From Trichococcus patagoniensis (GTDB lineage: Bacteria > Bacillota > Bacilli > Lactobacillales > Aerococcaceae): a stretch of 64,000 bases of DNA. The DNA lies in the NCBI RefSeq assembly GCF_003051085.1, contig NZ_QAOM01000010.1:62001-126000 (forward strand), read 5' to 3'. A model generated the notes under the pieces. The model was not told the DNA's origin and made no database searches. It worked only from the letters and a program-made list of their open reading frames with translations. The position numbers and the translations under genes were made by a program. Of this stretch, positions 18,185 to 27,200 are shown in pieces (the first letter of the stretch is position 1; every line of letters begins with the position of its first letter).

Positions 18185-19036
18185 ATGAAGAAAGCAGACA
18201 CGCTCACAAGCGCTGCACTGGTTTCCGAGCAACGCATTGCCGGGACCGCGCCAAAAAAAAGACGAAAGAGGATCCAGCCAGAAAAAATGATCACCGTCGG
18301 CACCGTCGCAACGATCCTGGTGCTCTGGTATGTGGTTACGGCCCTTGGATTGGTCAATCCGATCCTCTTGCCCAGCCCTTTAGCGGTTTGGGCGGCCTTC
18401 ACGCAGATTCTCTTCAACGGTTATAAAGGGTACTCCTTGCTGCAGCACATCGGCACCAGCTTATGGCGCCTGCTCAGTGCCTTCGGATTGGCGGTAGTCG
18501 TCGCCATCCCACTGGGACTGCTCAGCGGCTTCAACTCCAAGATCAAAGCGGCATTGGACCCGATCATCAACTTTTACCGCCCGTTGCCGCCATTGGCTTA
18601 CTACACGCTGCTTGTCATGGCGCTCGGAATCGCGGATGCATCAAAAGTGGCCCTGTTGTTCCTGGCTGCCTTTGCACCGATCTACGTCAGTTGTGTCTCG
18701 GCCGTTTCGAAGGTCAACAAAGATTTCATCAACAGCGCGAAAACGGTCGGCGCAAATAAACGCCAGGTATTCTTCCATGTCATCCTGCCTTCTTGCTTGC
18801 CGGATATCATGACAAGTCTGCGCACCGCACTCAGCGTCGCCTATACGACGCTCGTATCGGCTGAAATGGTTGCGGCCATGACCGGGATCGGTTGGCTGGT
18901 CCTCGATGCCAGCAATTATATGCGGAGCGACATTGTCTTCGTCGGCATCATCATCATGGGCATCACCGGCATCCTCTTGGATAGAATCATCGTCATCATA
19001 CAAAATAAATTTGTCCCATGGGCAGGAAAATACTAG
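18185..19036 (+). CDS. tauC: Taurine/sulfonate ABC transporter permease
   Basis: Membrane subunit of 283 residues related to TauC/SsuC. After a basic N-terminal tail (PKKRRKRIQPEK) about six hydrophobic segments follow; the EAA-type loop includes SAKTVGANKRQVFFHVILP. The start at 18185 follows AGGAGG by eight bases. An in-frame ATG at 18131 also has an AAGGAAG site and would add a leader made from three 12-base tandem repeats of the ATGAAGAATCCA type. Gene order permease, binding protein, ATPase differs from the E. coli tauABC order. Confidence 0.88.
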   Translation: MKKADTLTSAALVSEQRIAGTAPKKRRKRIQPEKMITVGTVATILVLWYVVTALGLVNPILLPSPLAVWAAFTQILFNGYKGYSLLQHIGTSLWRLLSAFGLAVVVAIPLGLLSGFNSKIKAALDPIINFYRPLPPLAYYTLLVMALGIADASKVALLFLAAFAPIYVSCVSAVSKVNKDFINSAKTVGANKRQVFFHVILPSCLPDIMTSLRTALSVAYTTLVSAEMVAAMTGIGWLVLDASNYMRSDIVFVGIIIMGITGILLDRIIVIIQNKFVPWAGKY

Positions 19037-19046
19037 GAGGCTTTTT

Positions 19047-20108
19047 ATGAAAAAAAACCAGATGTTCTCTAAACTACTATTCTTATCTTGCTCTGCATTA
19101 TTGTTCGCAGCTTGCGGAAACGCAGGCAGCGCAACCGATTCTTCCACCGCATCGGCAACCGGCGACGACCTGCCTGAAAAAGTCGTCATCGCGACTTTGG
19201 AAATGCCGAACGACGAAGGCATCGCGAAAGCGGAAGGCTATTTCGAGGATGAAATGGGTGTGCCGATCGAAATCGTCCAATTCGAAAGCGGAAAAGCGAT
19301 CAATCAGGCCATGGTTTCCGGTGCCGTCGACTTCGGCTTGACCGGTTCGGGCTCTGCCGTATTGGGGATCGCGTCGGGCATCCCGATCGAAATGATCTGG
19401 ATCCATGAAACGTTGGGTTCCGTGGAAGCCTTGGCGGCGAAGAGCGAATTGAACGCTACTTCCCTGGAAGACCTGAAAGGCAAGAACATTGGCGTACCGT
19501 TCGCCAGCACCGCCCACTACAGCCTATTGCGCGCCATCACGGCCAGCGGCTTTGAAGAGTCCGATTTCACCTTGATTGATCTGCAGCCGTCCGACATCTT
19601 TGCGGCATGGCAGCGTGGTGACATCGACGCAGCCTATATTTGGGAACCTACCTTAAGCTTGCTGCTGGAGGACGGAAATATTGTCCTGCACAGTGGGGAT
19701 GTGGCCGAAATGGGCTTCATGACCGCCAACGTTGAAATCGTCCGCAGCGAATTCGGTGAAAAATATCCGGATCTCGTGGCGAAATACATCGCCAGCGTCG
19801 ATAAAGCTGTAACGCTTTACAGAGAAGATCCTGATCAAGCCATCGCAATCATCGCGGAGCAATTGAACATCACCGAAGAATCCGCCAAGCTGCAAATGGA
19901 AGGCCAAAATTGGATCTCAGCAGCGGAACAGTTGGATGCAGCCAACCTGGGAACGACCGATGCAGTCGGATCGATGGCCACTACCATGCTTGATATGGGC
20001 CAATTCTACCTGGATCAAGGCAACATCACCGAATTGCCGAGCGAAGACATTTTCGCTGACGGCATCAACACATCATTCATCGAAGCTTACTTGGATTCAA
20101 AAGAATAG
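19047..20108 (+). CDS. tauA: Taurine-binding lipoprotein
   Basis: Extracytoplasmic receptor. The lipobox LLFAAC gives lipidated C23. The mature protein follows TauA closely in its diagnostic stretches: IGVPFASTAHYSLL and LQPSDIFAAWQRGDIDAAY correspond to the E. coli TauA segments around its substrate site, which is the main reason to assign taurine rather than nitrate or aromatic sulfonates. Length 353 residues. The frame extends upstream into tauC, but AGGAGG precedes the ATG at 19047 at good spacing. It follows tauC by 10 bases. Confidence 0.9.
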   Translation: MKKNQMFSKLLFLSCSALLFAACGNAGSATDSSTASATGDDLPEKVVIATLEMPNDEGIAKAEGYFEDEMGVPIEIVQFESGKAINQAMVSGAVDFGLTGSGSAVLGIASGIPIEMIWIHETLGSVEALAAKSELNATSLEDLKGKNIGVPFASTAHYSLLRAITASGFEESDFTLIDLQPSDIFAAWQRGDIDAAYIWEPTLSLLLEDGNIVLHSGDVAEMGFMTANVEIVRSEFGEKYPDLVAKYIASVDKAVTLYREDPDQAIAIIAEQLNITEESAKLQMEGQNWISAAEQLDAANLGTTDAVGSMATTMLDMGQFYLDQGNITELPSEDIFADGINTSFIEAYLDSKE

Positions 20109-20119
20109 GGGGAACCAAC

Positions 20120-20932
20120 ATGCAGAGGACTTATGAAGGAAGCAACGGAAAGACAGTGGTAAAATTGGAGGACGTGGAACTGGTCTTCAACAGCGAAATC
20201 GGGACCGTGACGGCCTTGGCCCAAGTCAATCTCGACATCCAAGAAGGCGAGTTCATCTGCGTAATGGGACCATCCGGTTGCGGAAAAAGCACGCTCCTGA
20301 ACATCATTTCCGGCTTTATGCAGCCGACCGAAGGGCAAGCCTTGATGGACGGCAAGCCGATCGAAGGACCGGATTGGCACCGTGGGGTCGTCTTCCAGAC
20401 CCCGCCGCTCTATCCGTGGCTGACGATCAGGGACAATGTCGATTTCGGCCTGCGCATGCGCAATATACCGGAAAAAGAACGCAAAGCAATCACCGAAGAA
20501 TACCTGGAAATCGTCGGACTCAAAGACTTCGCCGACCGCAAACCCTACGAGCTATCCGGCGGGATGAAGCAGCGCGCTTCCTTGGCGAAGGTGCTGGTCA
20601 ACGAACCAAGCATGATTTTGATGGATGAACCGTTCGGCGCGCTCGACGCGCTGACCCGCGACAAGATGCAGGCGCTGATCCGCCGCATCTGGATGAAGAA
20701 CCAGAGCACCGTCTTCTTCATCACCCATGACGTCGACGAAGCGCTCTCGCTGGCGACGAAAGTCATCGTCATGTCGAGCCGTCCCGGCCGCATCGTCAAA
20801 GTACTCGACACCGACTTCACCTACGACATGGACGGCGCCAACAGCGAAAGCGCCCGCTACTCCAAGCAATACATGACGATGCGAGAGTCGATCCTGAACG
20901 TCATCAACCAGAAAGACGAGCTAGCTGTGTAG
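20120..20932 (+). CDS. tauB: Taurine ABC transporter ATPase
   Basis: ATPase of the TauB/SsuB group, 270 residues. Walker A GPSGCGKST, Q-loop VVFQTPPLYPW, signature LSGGMKQRASLAK, Walker B MILMDEPFGALD and switch His in FFITHDVDE. The ribosome site GGGGGAA precedes the ATG; the gap after tauA is 11 bases. It is the last transporter gene; repeat family E and a weak terminator-like hairpin follow before the dehydrogenase gene. Confidence 0.92.
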   Translation: MQRTYEGSNGKTVVKLEDVELVFNSEIGTVTALAQVNLDIQEGEFICVMGPSGCGKSTLLNIISGFMQPTEGQALMDGKPIEGPDWHRGVVFQTPPLYPWLTIRDNVDFGLRMRNIPEKERKAITEEYLEIVGLKDFADRKPYELSGGMKQRASLAKVLVNEPSMILMDEPFGALDALTRDKMQALIRRIWMKNQSTVFFITHDVDEALSLATKVIVMSSRPGRIVKVLDTDFTYDMDGANSESARYSKQYMTMRESILNVINQKDELAV

Positions 20933-20989
20933 GTTGGATGGTATAATCAGGCTTGTGGGTTTCGGCCGGTGACCGGCCGAACAGACCCG

Positions 20990-21070
20990 ACCGGAAAAGA
21001 TGAATAAAGAGAATGAATCCATCACAGCGGGCCCGCCCGCGGGAAAAAACATAAATAACAAGCATGAATC
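20990..21070. repeat. Repeat family E pair
   Basis: Copies begin at 20995 (AAAAGATGAATAA) and 21046 (AAAACATAAATAAC), 51 bases apart, with a GCGGGCCCGCCCGC block between them. Same family as 14205-14350. Confidence 0.65.
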
Positions 21071-21121
21071 CCTGTTTGCGATCCTAGGCGGGCAACCCGA
21101 CGAAAGATAAGCTTCAAAAAT

Positions 21122-21155
21122 ATGGGGCCGTCTCTAATGAGGCAGCCCCGTCACT
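21122..21155 (+). terminator. Terminator-like hairpin before the dehydrogenase gene
   Basis: GGGGCCGTCTC-TAAT-GAGGCAGCCCC with a poor U-tract. It could reduce read-through from tauB. Confidence 0.45.
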
Positions 21156-21196
21156 GTTTAACTAGAGAAAAATTTACCGCAGAAAGGGTGCATGGA

Positions 21197-22345
21197 ATGG
21201 ATTGGAATTATCAACAACCAGTGAAAATCAGTTTCGGAAACGGTAAAATTTCCGCTTTGAAGGAGGTCATCACAGACCTCGGCGCAACGGACGGCATCCT
21301 GATCTGTTCGCGTTCCTTCCGCAAATCCGGCTTGGCCGACAAAGTCATCGCCGAAGCAGACGGACTGCTGACCGCTGTCTACAGCGACGTTTCGCCAAAT
21401 CCTGAGGTGGCCGAAGTCGATGCTTGCGCGGAGCTTATGCGCGAAAAAGGCTCCACCTTTGTCGTCGCATTGGGCGGCGGCAGCGTGATGGACTTGGCCA
21501 AAGCAGCCGCCACGATCGCCACAACAGACGAGTCGATCAGGCTATACCACGGAACCGGCGAAGCCTTGCCGGAAACATTTCTGCCTTTGATCGCAGTGCC
21601 GACGACTTCCGGAACCGGCAGCGAAGTCACGAGCGTCTCCGTCCTTTCCGACCACGCAACCGGAAAAAAAGCGCCGATCTTTTCGCCGAATTTCTTCCCG
21701 GCCTATGCCGTCGTCGATCCGGAATTGACCTACACTTGTCCGTCGACCGTGACCGCCTGCTCCGGGATCGATGTCCTTTGCCAAGCAATCGAGGGCTACT
21801 GGAGCGTGAACCACCAGCCGATCTGCGATGCGTTGGCGATCCATGCAGCCAAATTGGTGTTCGAGCATCTGCCGATCGCCTATGCCAACCCGACAGACGC
21901 TACGGCGCGCGAAAAGATGGCCGAAGCATCCGTCATCGCCGGTTTGGCGTTCGCGCTGCCGAAGACGACCTCCTCGCACGCCGTCTCCTATCCGCTGACG
22001 AACCTGTATGGCATCCCGCACGGTGAGGCTTGCGGATTGACGATCGATTACTTCGCCCAAGTGAACGCTGACCTGGAGACGGATGGCCGCGTGGCCGCCT
22101 TCGCCAAAGCGCTCGGCTTCACCGACGCGCCCGCGATGGCGGATGCAATCGGCGAGCTGAAAAAACAGATCGGCTTGCGCATCGATTTGGTGGATCTGGA
22201 CCTTTCCGAAGCCCAGGTCGATGAGCTGGTGCAGCTCTCCCATCACCCGAACCTCGAGAACAATCCGGTGAAGATCACGGATGATATCCTTTATGATCTG
22301 TTCGGGACACTGACCAAAAAAAATATGTATGCAGAGCAGCCTTAA
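21197..22345 (+). CDS. Iron-containing alcohol dehydrogenase, probable sulfoacetaldehyde reductase
   Basis: Group III Fe-dependent NAD(P)H dehydrogenase of 382 residues. GGGSVMDLAKAAA binds the cofactor, TTSGTGSEVTSVSV is the family signature, and metal-ligand histidines are visible in TSSHAVSYPL and GIPHGEACG. Next to a taurine transporter and aminotransferase the expected reaction is sulfoacetaldehyde to isethionate, as described for SarD/TauF-type enzymes of taurine-using anaerobes; that substrate is inferred. The ATG at 21197 has AAAGGG eight bases upstream; upstream in-frame ATGs lie in the hairpin region. Confidence 0.85.
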   Translation: MDWNYQQPVKISFGNGKISALKEVITDLGATDGILICSRSFRKSGLADKVIAEADGLLTAVYSDVSPNPEVAEVDACAELMREKGSTFVVALGGGSVMDLAKAAATIATTDESIRLYHGTGEALPETFLPLIAVPTTSGTGSEVTSVSVLSDHATGKKAPIFSPNFFPAYAVVDPELTYTCPSTVTACSGIDVLCQAIEGYWSVNHQPICDALAIHAAKLVFEHLPIAYANPTDATAREKMAEASVIAGLAFALPKTTSSHAVSYPLTNLYGIPHGEACGLTIDYFAQVNADLETDGRVAAFAKALGFTDAPAMADAIGELKKQIGLRIDLVDLDLSEAQVDELVQLSHHPNLENNPVKITDDILYDLFGTLTKKNMYAEQP

Positions 22346-22378
22346 CCGGCTGCTTTTCTTTCCAAAAAACAAGGAATA

Positions 22379-22516
22379 CCCCGCCAAAACCGGTTTTGGC
22401 GGGGTATTTCTGTTGTGCACATGACAAGTTTCCCCGCCAAAATTGATTTGGCGGGCTATTTTGGCCTTGCGGGGGTGCGGTTTCCCCGCTAAACAGACTT
22501 TGGCGGGGAAAACCGC
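22379..22516. repeat. Repeat family A array
   Basis: Three palindromes of the form CCCCGCCAAA...TTTGGCGGGG begin at 22379, 22432 and 22484 (steps 53 and 52). The stem of the third carries a CT change. The array lies between convergent genes. Confidence 0.85.
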
Positions 22517-22581
22517 CTCAGCAACCCCCGGAAAACGCAACTAATCGTGGCTCTGCTCGTTGCCTCACTATATTCATCAAG

Positions 22582-23538
22582 TCAAAGCAGCACCGTCATC
22601 AGAATGATGAATGTCACGATGGATAAGATGACGTTCAGCGAGAGGAAATTCATGATGAAGCTCTTGTCGGAGCAATCGCCTTCGATGAAGACAGGAATGA
22701 TGAAGGAGGGCGGACAGATGAACATGGTGTAGACGGCCATCTGGAACAACCGGTCCAAGCCAAGTAGCCTGTCGATAACGAAAGTGTTCAGCAGATAGGC
22801 GAAAAGGAGCATCATGCCAATTCTGAGTAATACCGCCGGGAGCGGCACCAAAAGTTGTTTCAGATCGAAATGAAGCTCATAGCCGATCACCAGCAGAATA
22901 AGCGGCAAGGTGATTTCTGCCAGCATGCCCGCGGTGGTCACCAAGGCCGCCGTCGCCGGGTTCGTGTGTAAAAACGTCCGTCCGCCCAGCAAAGAAATCA
23001 GGATCCCCAAGAACATGGATATCAGAAAAGGAGATGTGACTACATTTTTGACCTGTTCCTTCAGACTGATCCTTTTTCTGCCGGTTTGGTTGCAGCCGAC
23101 TTTATCCAAAAACGTCGCGAGCACGATGAAGATGAACAACAGATTGCCGATATCGAGGATGGCCAATCTGTACAGGTGCTCGGCGCCGAAAGTGGAGATG
23201 AAGAGCGGATAGCCAATGACGCCGTTGACGAAACTGGAATAGACCGCCGGGAAGAACGCATTGGATGATTTCCAGATTTTTTTGAACAAAAATCCCAACG
23301 AGAACGCCAACAAGCAGGTGATGAAGACCGCCACGGAGCCCCAGAGGTAGTCCGGTCGCAGATCGGCATCCAACAAAATCAGAAACAAAAGACAAGGCAG
23401 CGCCAGGTTCATGATCAGCTTCTTCATGCCTGTGACGGCATCGGCGCTGATGAATGCGGACTTCTCCAGAACAACTCCTGTCGTTATCAGCGCGATGACG
23501 GGAAATGCCCTCAAGGCGATGGTTATGATATCATTCAT
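22582..23538 (-). CDS. AEC (auxin efflux carrier) family transporter
   Basis: Ten-segment membrane carrier of 318 residues of the AEC family, which includes malate and other organic-anion carriers. The N-terminal half (ALRAFPVIALITTGVVLE, MNLALPCLLFLIL) and C-terminal half (ITLPLILLVIGYEL, CPPSFIIPVF) form the family's two five-helix repeats. It lies downstream of the TSUP gene on the same strand, about 100 bases apart, and converges on the dehydrogenase gene. Next to a sulfonate pathway it could move isethionate or another acid product, but the substrate is not known. Confidence 0.85.
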   Translation of the reverse strand: MNDIITIALRAFPVIALITTGVVLEKSAFISADAVTGMKKLIMNLALPCLLFLILLDADLRPDYLWGSVAVFITCLLAFSLGFLFKKIWKSSNAFFPAVYSSFVNGVIGYPLFISTFGAEHLYRLAILDIGNLLFIFIVLATFLDKVGCNQTGRKRISLKEQVKNVVTSPFLISMFLGILISLLGGRTFLHTNPATAALVTTAGMLAEITLPLILLVIGYELHFDLKQLLVPLPAVLLRIGMMLLFAYLLNTFVIDRLLGLDRLFQMAVYTMFICPPSFIIPVFIEGDCSDKSFIMNFLSLNVILSIVTFIILMTVLL

Positions 23539-23640
23539 GGAACATTACCTCCTTCATCAACCGAACGCGCGCTTTTGACAGTTTTCTGATGTGGTGGCCA
23601 CGATAACGGAAAAAGAAAGTGTTGATGCCGGCGGACGGCT

Positions 23641-24414
23641 TCAGATCAGCCCGACAGCGAGCAAAATACCAACCAAGGCAAGCATGACGCCGACGATGAT
23701 CTGCACCACCCGCAAGGTAACTTTTTCCAGAAGCCGCGAGCCGATGAAGGCGCCCGCAAAAGCGGCAACAATCGCAGCGGCGACCAACACCCAGTCGGCA
23801 TCCGTGCCGATGGTTCCTAGATGTCCCGCATACACAGACAGCCGGGTAAGGTCGATCAAGAAGGCAGTAACAACCCCTGTCGCGATGAAGGCTTCCTTTT
23901 CGAGGCCCGCTTTGCTCAGGAAAGCGGAGCGGAGGGCACCCTGATGCCCGGACAGCCCCCCGAAGAAGCCGCTGATGGCGCCGCCCAGCGGCAACCATTT
24001 CTTAGCGAACGCCATCTTTTCGAAGCGCGGGAGCAACTCAATCAGGGCAAAGCCGATCATCAGGAGTCCGATGACGAGCTTGACTGGCGTTATCTGAAAT
24101 CCCCATTGGCCGATGGCATAGTCTGCGATCGGCGGCAATTCCGAAAAATAGTTCAGCAGCCAAGCACCTGCGAAAGCCGCGGCGATGCCGGGCAAGGCGA
24201 ATTTCAGCAGCACGTGCTTGTCTGCTTTCCGACCGACAAGCGCCAGTTTGAAGGCATTGTTCGCCAGATGGACGACCGCCGTCATGGCTATCGCCGTTTC
24301 CAATGGGAAAAACAGGGCGAAGGCGGGCATCAGCAGAGTGCTCAGCCCGAATCCGGAGAAAAGGGTCAGGAATGATGCGCCAAGGGCAACAAGACAGACG
24401 ATCACATACATCAT
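23641..24414 (-). CDS. TauE/SafE (TSUP) family sulfite or organosulfonate exporter
   Basis: Membrane protein of 257 residues of the TSUP family, whose members export sulfite, sulfoacetate or related anions. Hydrophobic segments alternate with family loops such as FGLSTLLMPAFALFFPLETAIAMTAVVHLANNAFK-type sequence near the N-terminus and GGLSGHQGALRSAFL in the middle. I start at the ATG at 24414; an in-frame GTG nine bases upstream is too close to AAAGG to use it. It is the first gene of a minus-strand pair with the AEC carrier. Location a few kilobases from tauCAB suggests export of the sulfonate left after taurine nitrogen is taken. Confidence 0.85.
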   Translation of the reverse strand: MMYVIVCLVALGASFLTLFSGFGLSTLLMPAFALFFPLETAIAMTAVVHLANNAFKLALVGRKADKHVLLKFALPGIAAAFAGAWLLNYFSELPPIADYAIGQWGFQITPVKLVIGLLMIGFALIELLPRFEKMAFAKKWLPLGGAISGFFGGLSGHQGALRSAFLSKAGLEKEAFIATGVVTAFLIDLTRLSVYAGHLGTIGTDADWVLVAAAIVAAFAGAFIGSRLLEKVTLRVVQIIVGVMLALVGILLAVGLI

Positions 24415-24736
24415 TTTTTCCACAACCTTTGCTTTAATGAATGCAAAAATAGGCTAAGACAGTTGCTGCGGACATCCGCAAGACGATCTGGTCCTTCGCT
24501 TCTATTGTGCGCCCAATGGAGCGGATGATGCAAATGATATGGCACGGAACGGGCACCCTCGTTTGCCGCATTTTTATCCTGCTGGACTGCACCTCGCTGA
24601 ATGTATATAGTCCAGTATGGATGCGGAGTGCTTTTCATAGTGGCAACAATCAATCCGGGAGTATAATGGGTACAAGGAAACGAAAGCCAGAACAACGGAA
24701 CGAACCTTTTGCTTTGCGTAAGGAGGCTTTTGGAAA
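24415..24736. other. Intergenic region with divergent upstream regions
   Basis: No gene or clear repeat recognised. A short inverted repeat (ATACTGGACTATATA on the minus strand) lies near 24595-24620. Confidence 0.4.
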
Positions 24737-25447
24737 ATGAAAAGAAGAATAGCTTTAATAGGGACATTGACGGCAATCGCCGTGTTTTCAGCCGCCTGCG
24801 GACAGGACGGGGCAGCATCGGACGAATCAAGCAGCAGCACCGCCAGCAGCCAAAGCGAAGTGGTCGAGTCAACCACGGGAAGCGGCAGCGAAGCATCTGC
24901 GGAAACCGAAACAAGCATAGCCAGCACCCATCTGGCCGAGCCGTATTTCGCGATTTTTGCGGGCAGACAGTACGTGGCGCAATACCATTACCGGCAATTC
25001 ACCGGTGAGGCGCTCGAGGACCGCACACTGACGGTCGCCGTTGCTGGGGCAGATCAGGCAATCCGCATCAGCGGGGAGGGGACGGATACGACCTCGCTTA
25101 TTTTGGATGGGCAAGCCTATGAAATCGATCACCTGAACCGGACGATCGATCGGAATGAAAATGCCGATCCTACCGAAACACCAGCAGACGCCGGCATCAT
25201 CGCAGCCCCGCCGTTCAGGGATATCGGCAGCACCTATGTGGGCAGCTGGGAGGATCATGGCCTCATCTACGAGGAATATTATGCCGCGAACGGCGACCGG
25301 ATGTTCTATTATTTCGAGGGCGACATCCTGAAACGGATCCGCTCGGCTTCCGGTGAAAACGAGTTTACGCTGGATGTGATCGAAATAAGCGACACGGCCG
25401 CACCCGAACGCATCGAACTGCCCGAAGACTACGAATGGCTGCCTTAA
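24737..25447 (+). CDS. Lipoprotein of unknown function
   Basis: 236-residue predicted lipoprotein. The signal peptide ends FSAAC (C21) and is followed by a Ser/Thr/Glu-rich linker of about 45 residues and a globular C-terminal part of mixed beta character (YFAIFAGRQYVAQYHYRQF and MFYYFEGDILKRIR). I do not recognise a family. The ATG follows AAGGAGG. It is about 220 bases upstream of the GH16 gene on the same strand, with a family B repeat array between them, so the two may or may not share a transcript. Confidence 0.75.
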   Translation: MKRRIALIGTLTAIAVFSAACGQDGAASDESSSSTASSQSEVVESTTGSGSEASAETETSIASTHLAEPYFAIFAGRQYVAQYHYRQFTGEALEDRTLTVAVAGADQAIRISGEGTDTTSLILDGQAYEIDHLNRTIDRNENADPTETPADAGIIAAPPFRDIGSTYVGSWEDHGLIYEEYYAANGDRMFYYFEGDILKRIRSASGENEFTLDVIEISDTAAPERIELPEDYEWLP

Positions 25448-25473
25448 GAACGAATGCCGCCGACGAACCCGTC

Positions 25474-25655
25474 CTCCGGCGAAGCGTTCCTTTGCCGGAG
25501 GACAGCCAACCAAAAAAGGCCCATCTCCGATGAAGACGGCTTCGCCGGAGAAGAGCTACCCAAAACGACAGCAACTCCGGCGAACCGAGCTTCACCGGAG
25601 GAAAATCCCCGAGCCACTCATAAACTCCGAATTCCCAGCCACTCACGAAAGAAGA
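25474..25655. repeat. Repeat family B array (CTCCGRYGA...TCRYCGGAG)
   Basis: Palindromes begin at 25474, 25525, 25575 and, degenerate, 25625 (steps 51, 50, 50). This is the spacing seen in the large family B arrays. Confidence 0.8.
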
Positions 25656-25664
25656 GGACCACCT

Positions 25665-26855
25665 ATGAATAGGCACAAAACCCTGAAACCGCTCGTCACC
25701 GTGTTGCTGACCTTGGTGGCGCTCTTTTTTTGGCTCAATCGATTGCCCAGAGAACAGGCGACCGGCGATGAAACATACACAATCCCGGTCTACAACGGTG
25801 ATTACCGGCTGATATTCGAAGAGAATTTCGACGAGGATCCACTCGATCCGGCCATCTGGAACGACCAGTATCTGGCTTCCTGGACGCCGGATCCGGAAGC
25901 AGCCCGCGCCGCCTACGAAGTGGAGGACGGCATCCTCAGCCTGATCATCACCGAGGACACGCAGCCTTGGAATCCCGAATTCGACGGAACGGTGCGGACA
26001 TCCAGCGTGATGACCGGCAACCGGACCGGGCTCCATGAATTCAAAGAGGGCCTGGAGATCCGCAACGAAATCGAGCCGTTCATGGGTTTCATTTCGCAGT
26101 ATGGCGTCTTCGAAATCCGGGCGAAAATGATGAACAGCCTCGGCAATATGTGTGCCTGGTGGCTCGTCGGCATCCAGGACACGCCGGAACAGGATGTCGA
26201 AGTGGACGTCTTCGAGAACGCCCTCAATTTCGGTAATGTCGTCACGGCTTCGCTCTATGCGCATCGCGATCCGATGGCGACGGAACAGCATTTCGTCTAT
26301 GACGTCGGTGATGCCGACTTGAGCAACGAATTTCATATTTATACGTTCGAGTGGACTCCGGCAGGCTTCATCTTTTACTTCGACGATGAAGAAATCGGGA
26401 AGTTCCAGGCCGAGGTCGCCTATCCGATGATTTCCATCCTCTCAGCCTATGAAGGCCGCGAGAATTGGTGGGTTGGCCCGTTTGACCCGGCTGCGCCTTA
26501 TCCGAAAGTGTTCCAGATCGACTACATGAAAGTCTGGAAAAAAGTGCCGGAAGACTTCGGACAAGTCGATAAACTGAAAATTGCTTCCCAGGATGAAGCG
26601 ACCTTCACGCTGCCAGCCGGCCAATATGCCGTCGAACACGGACAGCTCGTCGGTTTCCCTTCCTACGTCACGATCCGCTACAACGACGGGACCGACACGC
26701 AGCAATGGGTCAGGTGGGAAGCGTTGACGCCGGCCACCCTCAAAAAGCTTGACCGACCTGGAACTTTTACATTAAAAGGCGACATCATCGGCCTTCCGGA
26801 TGCCATTTTGGACAGCAAGAAAGCGACGATAAAGATTGTTGTTGAAGAACCTTGA
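25665..26855 (+). CDS. Membrane-anchored GH16 family glycoside hydrolase
   Basis: GH16 enzymes cleave beta-1,3/1,4-glucans or galactans. The 396-residue protein has an N-terminal membrane segment (PLVTVLLTLVALFFWL) and so acts at the outer face. The jelly-roll domain starts YRLIFEENFDEDPLDPAIWN; the catalytic motif ExDxxE is EVDVFEN, and FHIYTFEWTPAGFIFYFDDE and IDYMKVWKK are the usual following strands. About 100 extra residues after the catalytic domain resemble no domain I know. The frame opens at 25530 through the repeat array, but AGAGGA precedes the ATG at 25665 and gives the membrane segment at the right place. Confidence 0.87.
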   Translation: MNRHKTLKPLVTVLLTLVALFFWLNRLPREQATGDETYTIPVYNGDYRLIFEENFDEDPLDPAIWNDQYLASWTPDPEAARAAYEVEDGILSLIITEDTQPWNPEFDGTVRTSSVMTGNRTGLHEFKEGLEIRNEIEPFMGFISQYGVFEIRAKMMNSLGNMCAWWLVGIQDTPEQDVEVDVFENALNFGNVVTASLYAHRDPMATEQHFVYDVGDADLSNEFHIYTFEWTPAGFIFYFDDEEIGKFQAEVAYPMISILSAYEGRENWWVGPFDPAAPYPKVFQIDYMKVWKKVPEDFGQVDKLKIASQDEATFTLPAGQYAVEHGQLVGFPSYVTIRYNDGTDTQQWVRWEALTPATLKKLDRPGTFTLKGDIIGLPDAILDSKKATIKIVVEEP

Positions 26856-26903
26856 ATAATCTTGATGAAGCATGTTTGTATATCGGCACTTACGAAGTAG
26901 CGT

Positions 26904-26960
26904 TCGCGCAACGACAAGATCACGTCGTTGCGTCAAGCTGCTTCTTTATTTTGCAGCGTT
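26904..26960 (+). terminator. Hairpin after GH16 gene
   Basis: CGCAACGAC pairs with GTCGTTGCG, followed by TCAAGCTGCTTCTTTATTTTG; probably the terminator. Confidence 0.55.
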
Positions 26961-27057
26961 CGCGCACGCAATTCCGACAAATGACCAAGCTATAAGAGGA
27001 ATCCCTAAGTTGATCGCATCCGTTGCTCTGGCCAGCGTCCCCCAGCTTGGCATTTTT

Positions 27058-27200
27058 TGCCATCTCCGGCGAAGCGGCCCTTCGCCGGAGATGGCACCCC
27101 AAAAGTATCCGCTGCTCCGGCCAGCGGGTCTTTATCGGAGATTATCGGCCGCTTGCATCCTGTTCTCCGGTCAGGCAGGTCTTCACCGGAGAAGGGGGGA
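27058..27200. repeat. Repeat family B array
   Basis: Palindromes begin at 27064, 27115 and 27165 (steps 51 and 50). The first extends into a longer stem, TGCCATCTCCGGCGAA with TTCGCCGGAGATGGCA. Confidence 0.8.
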
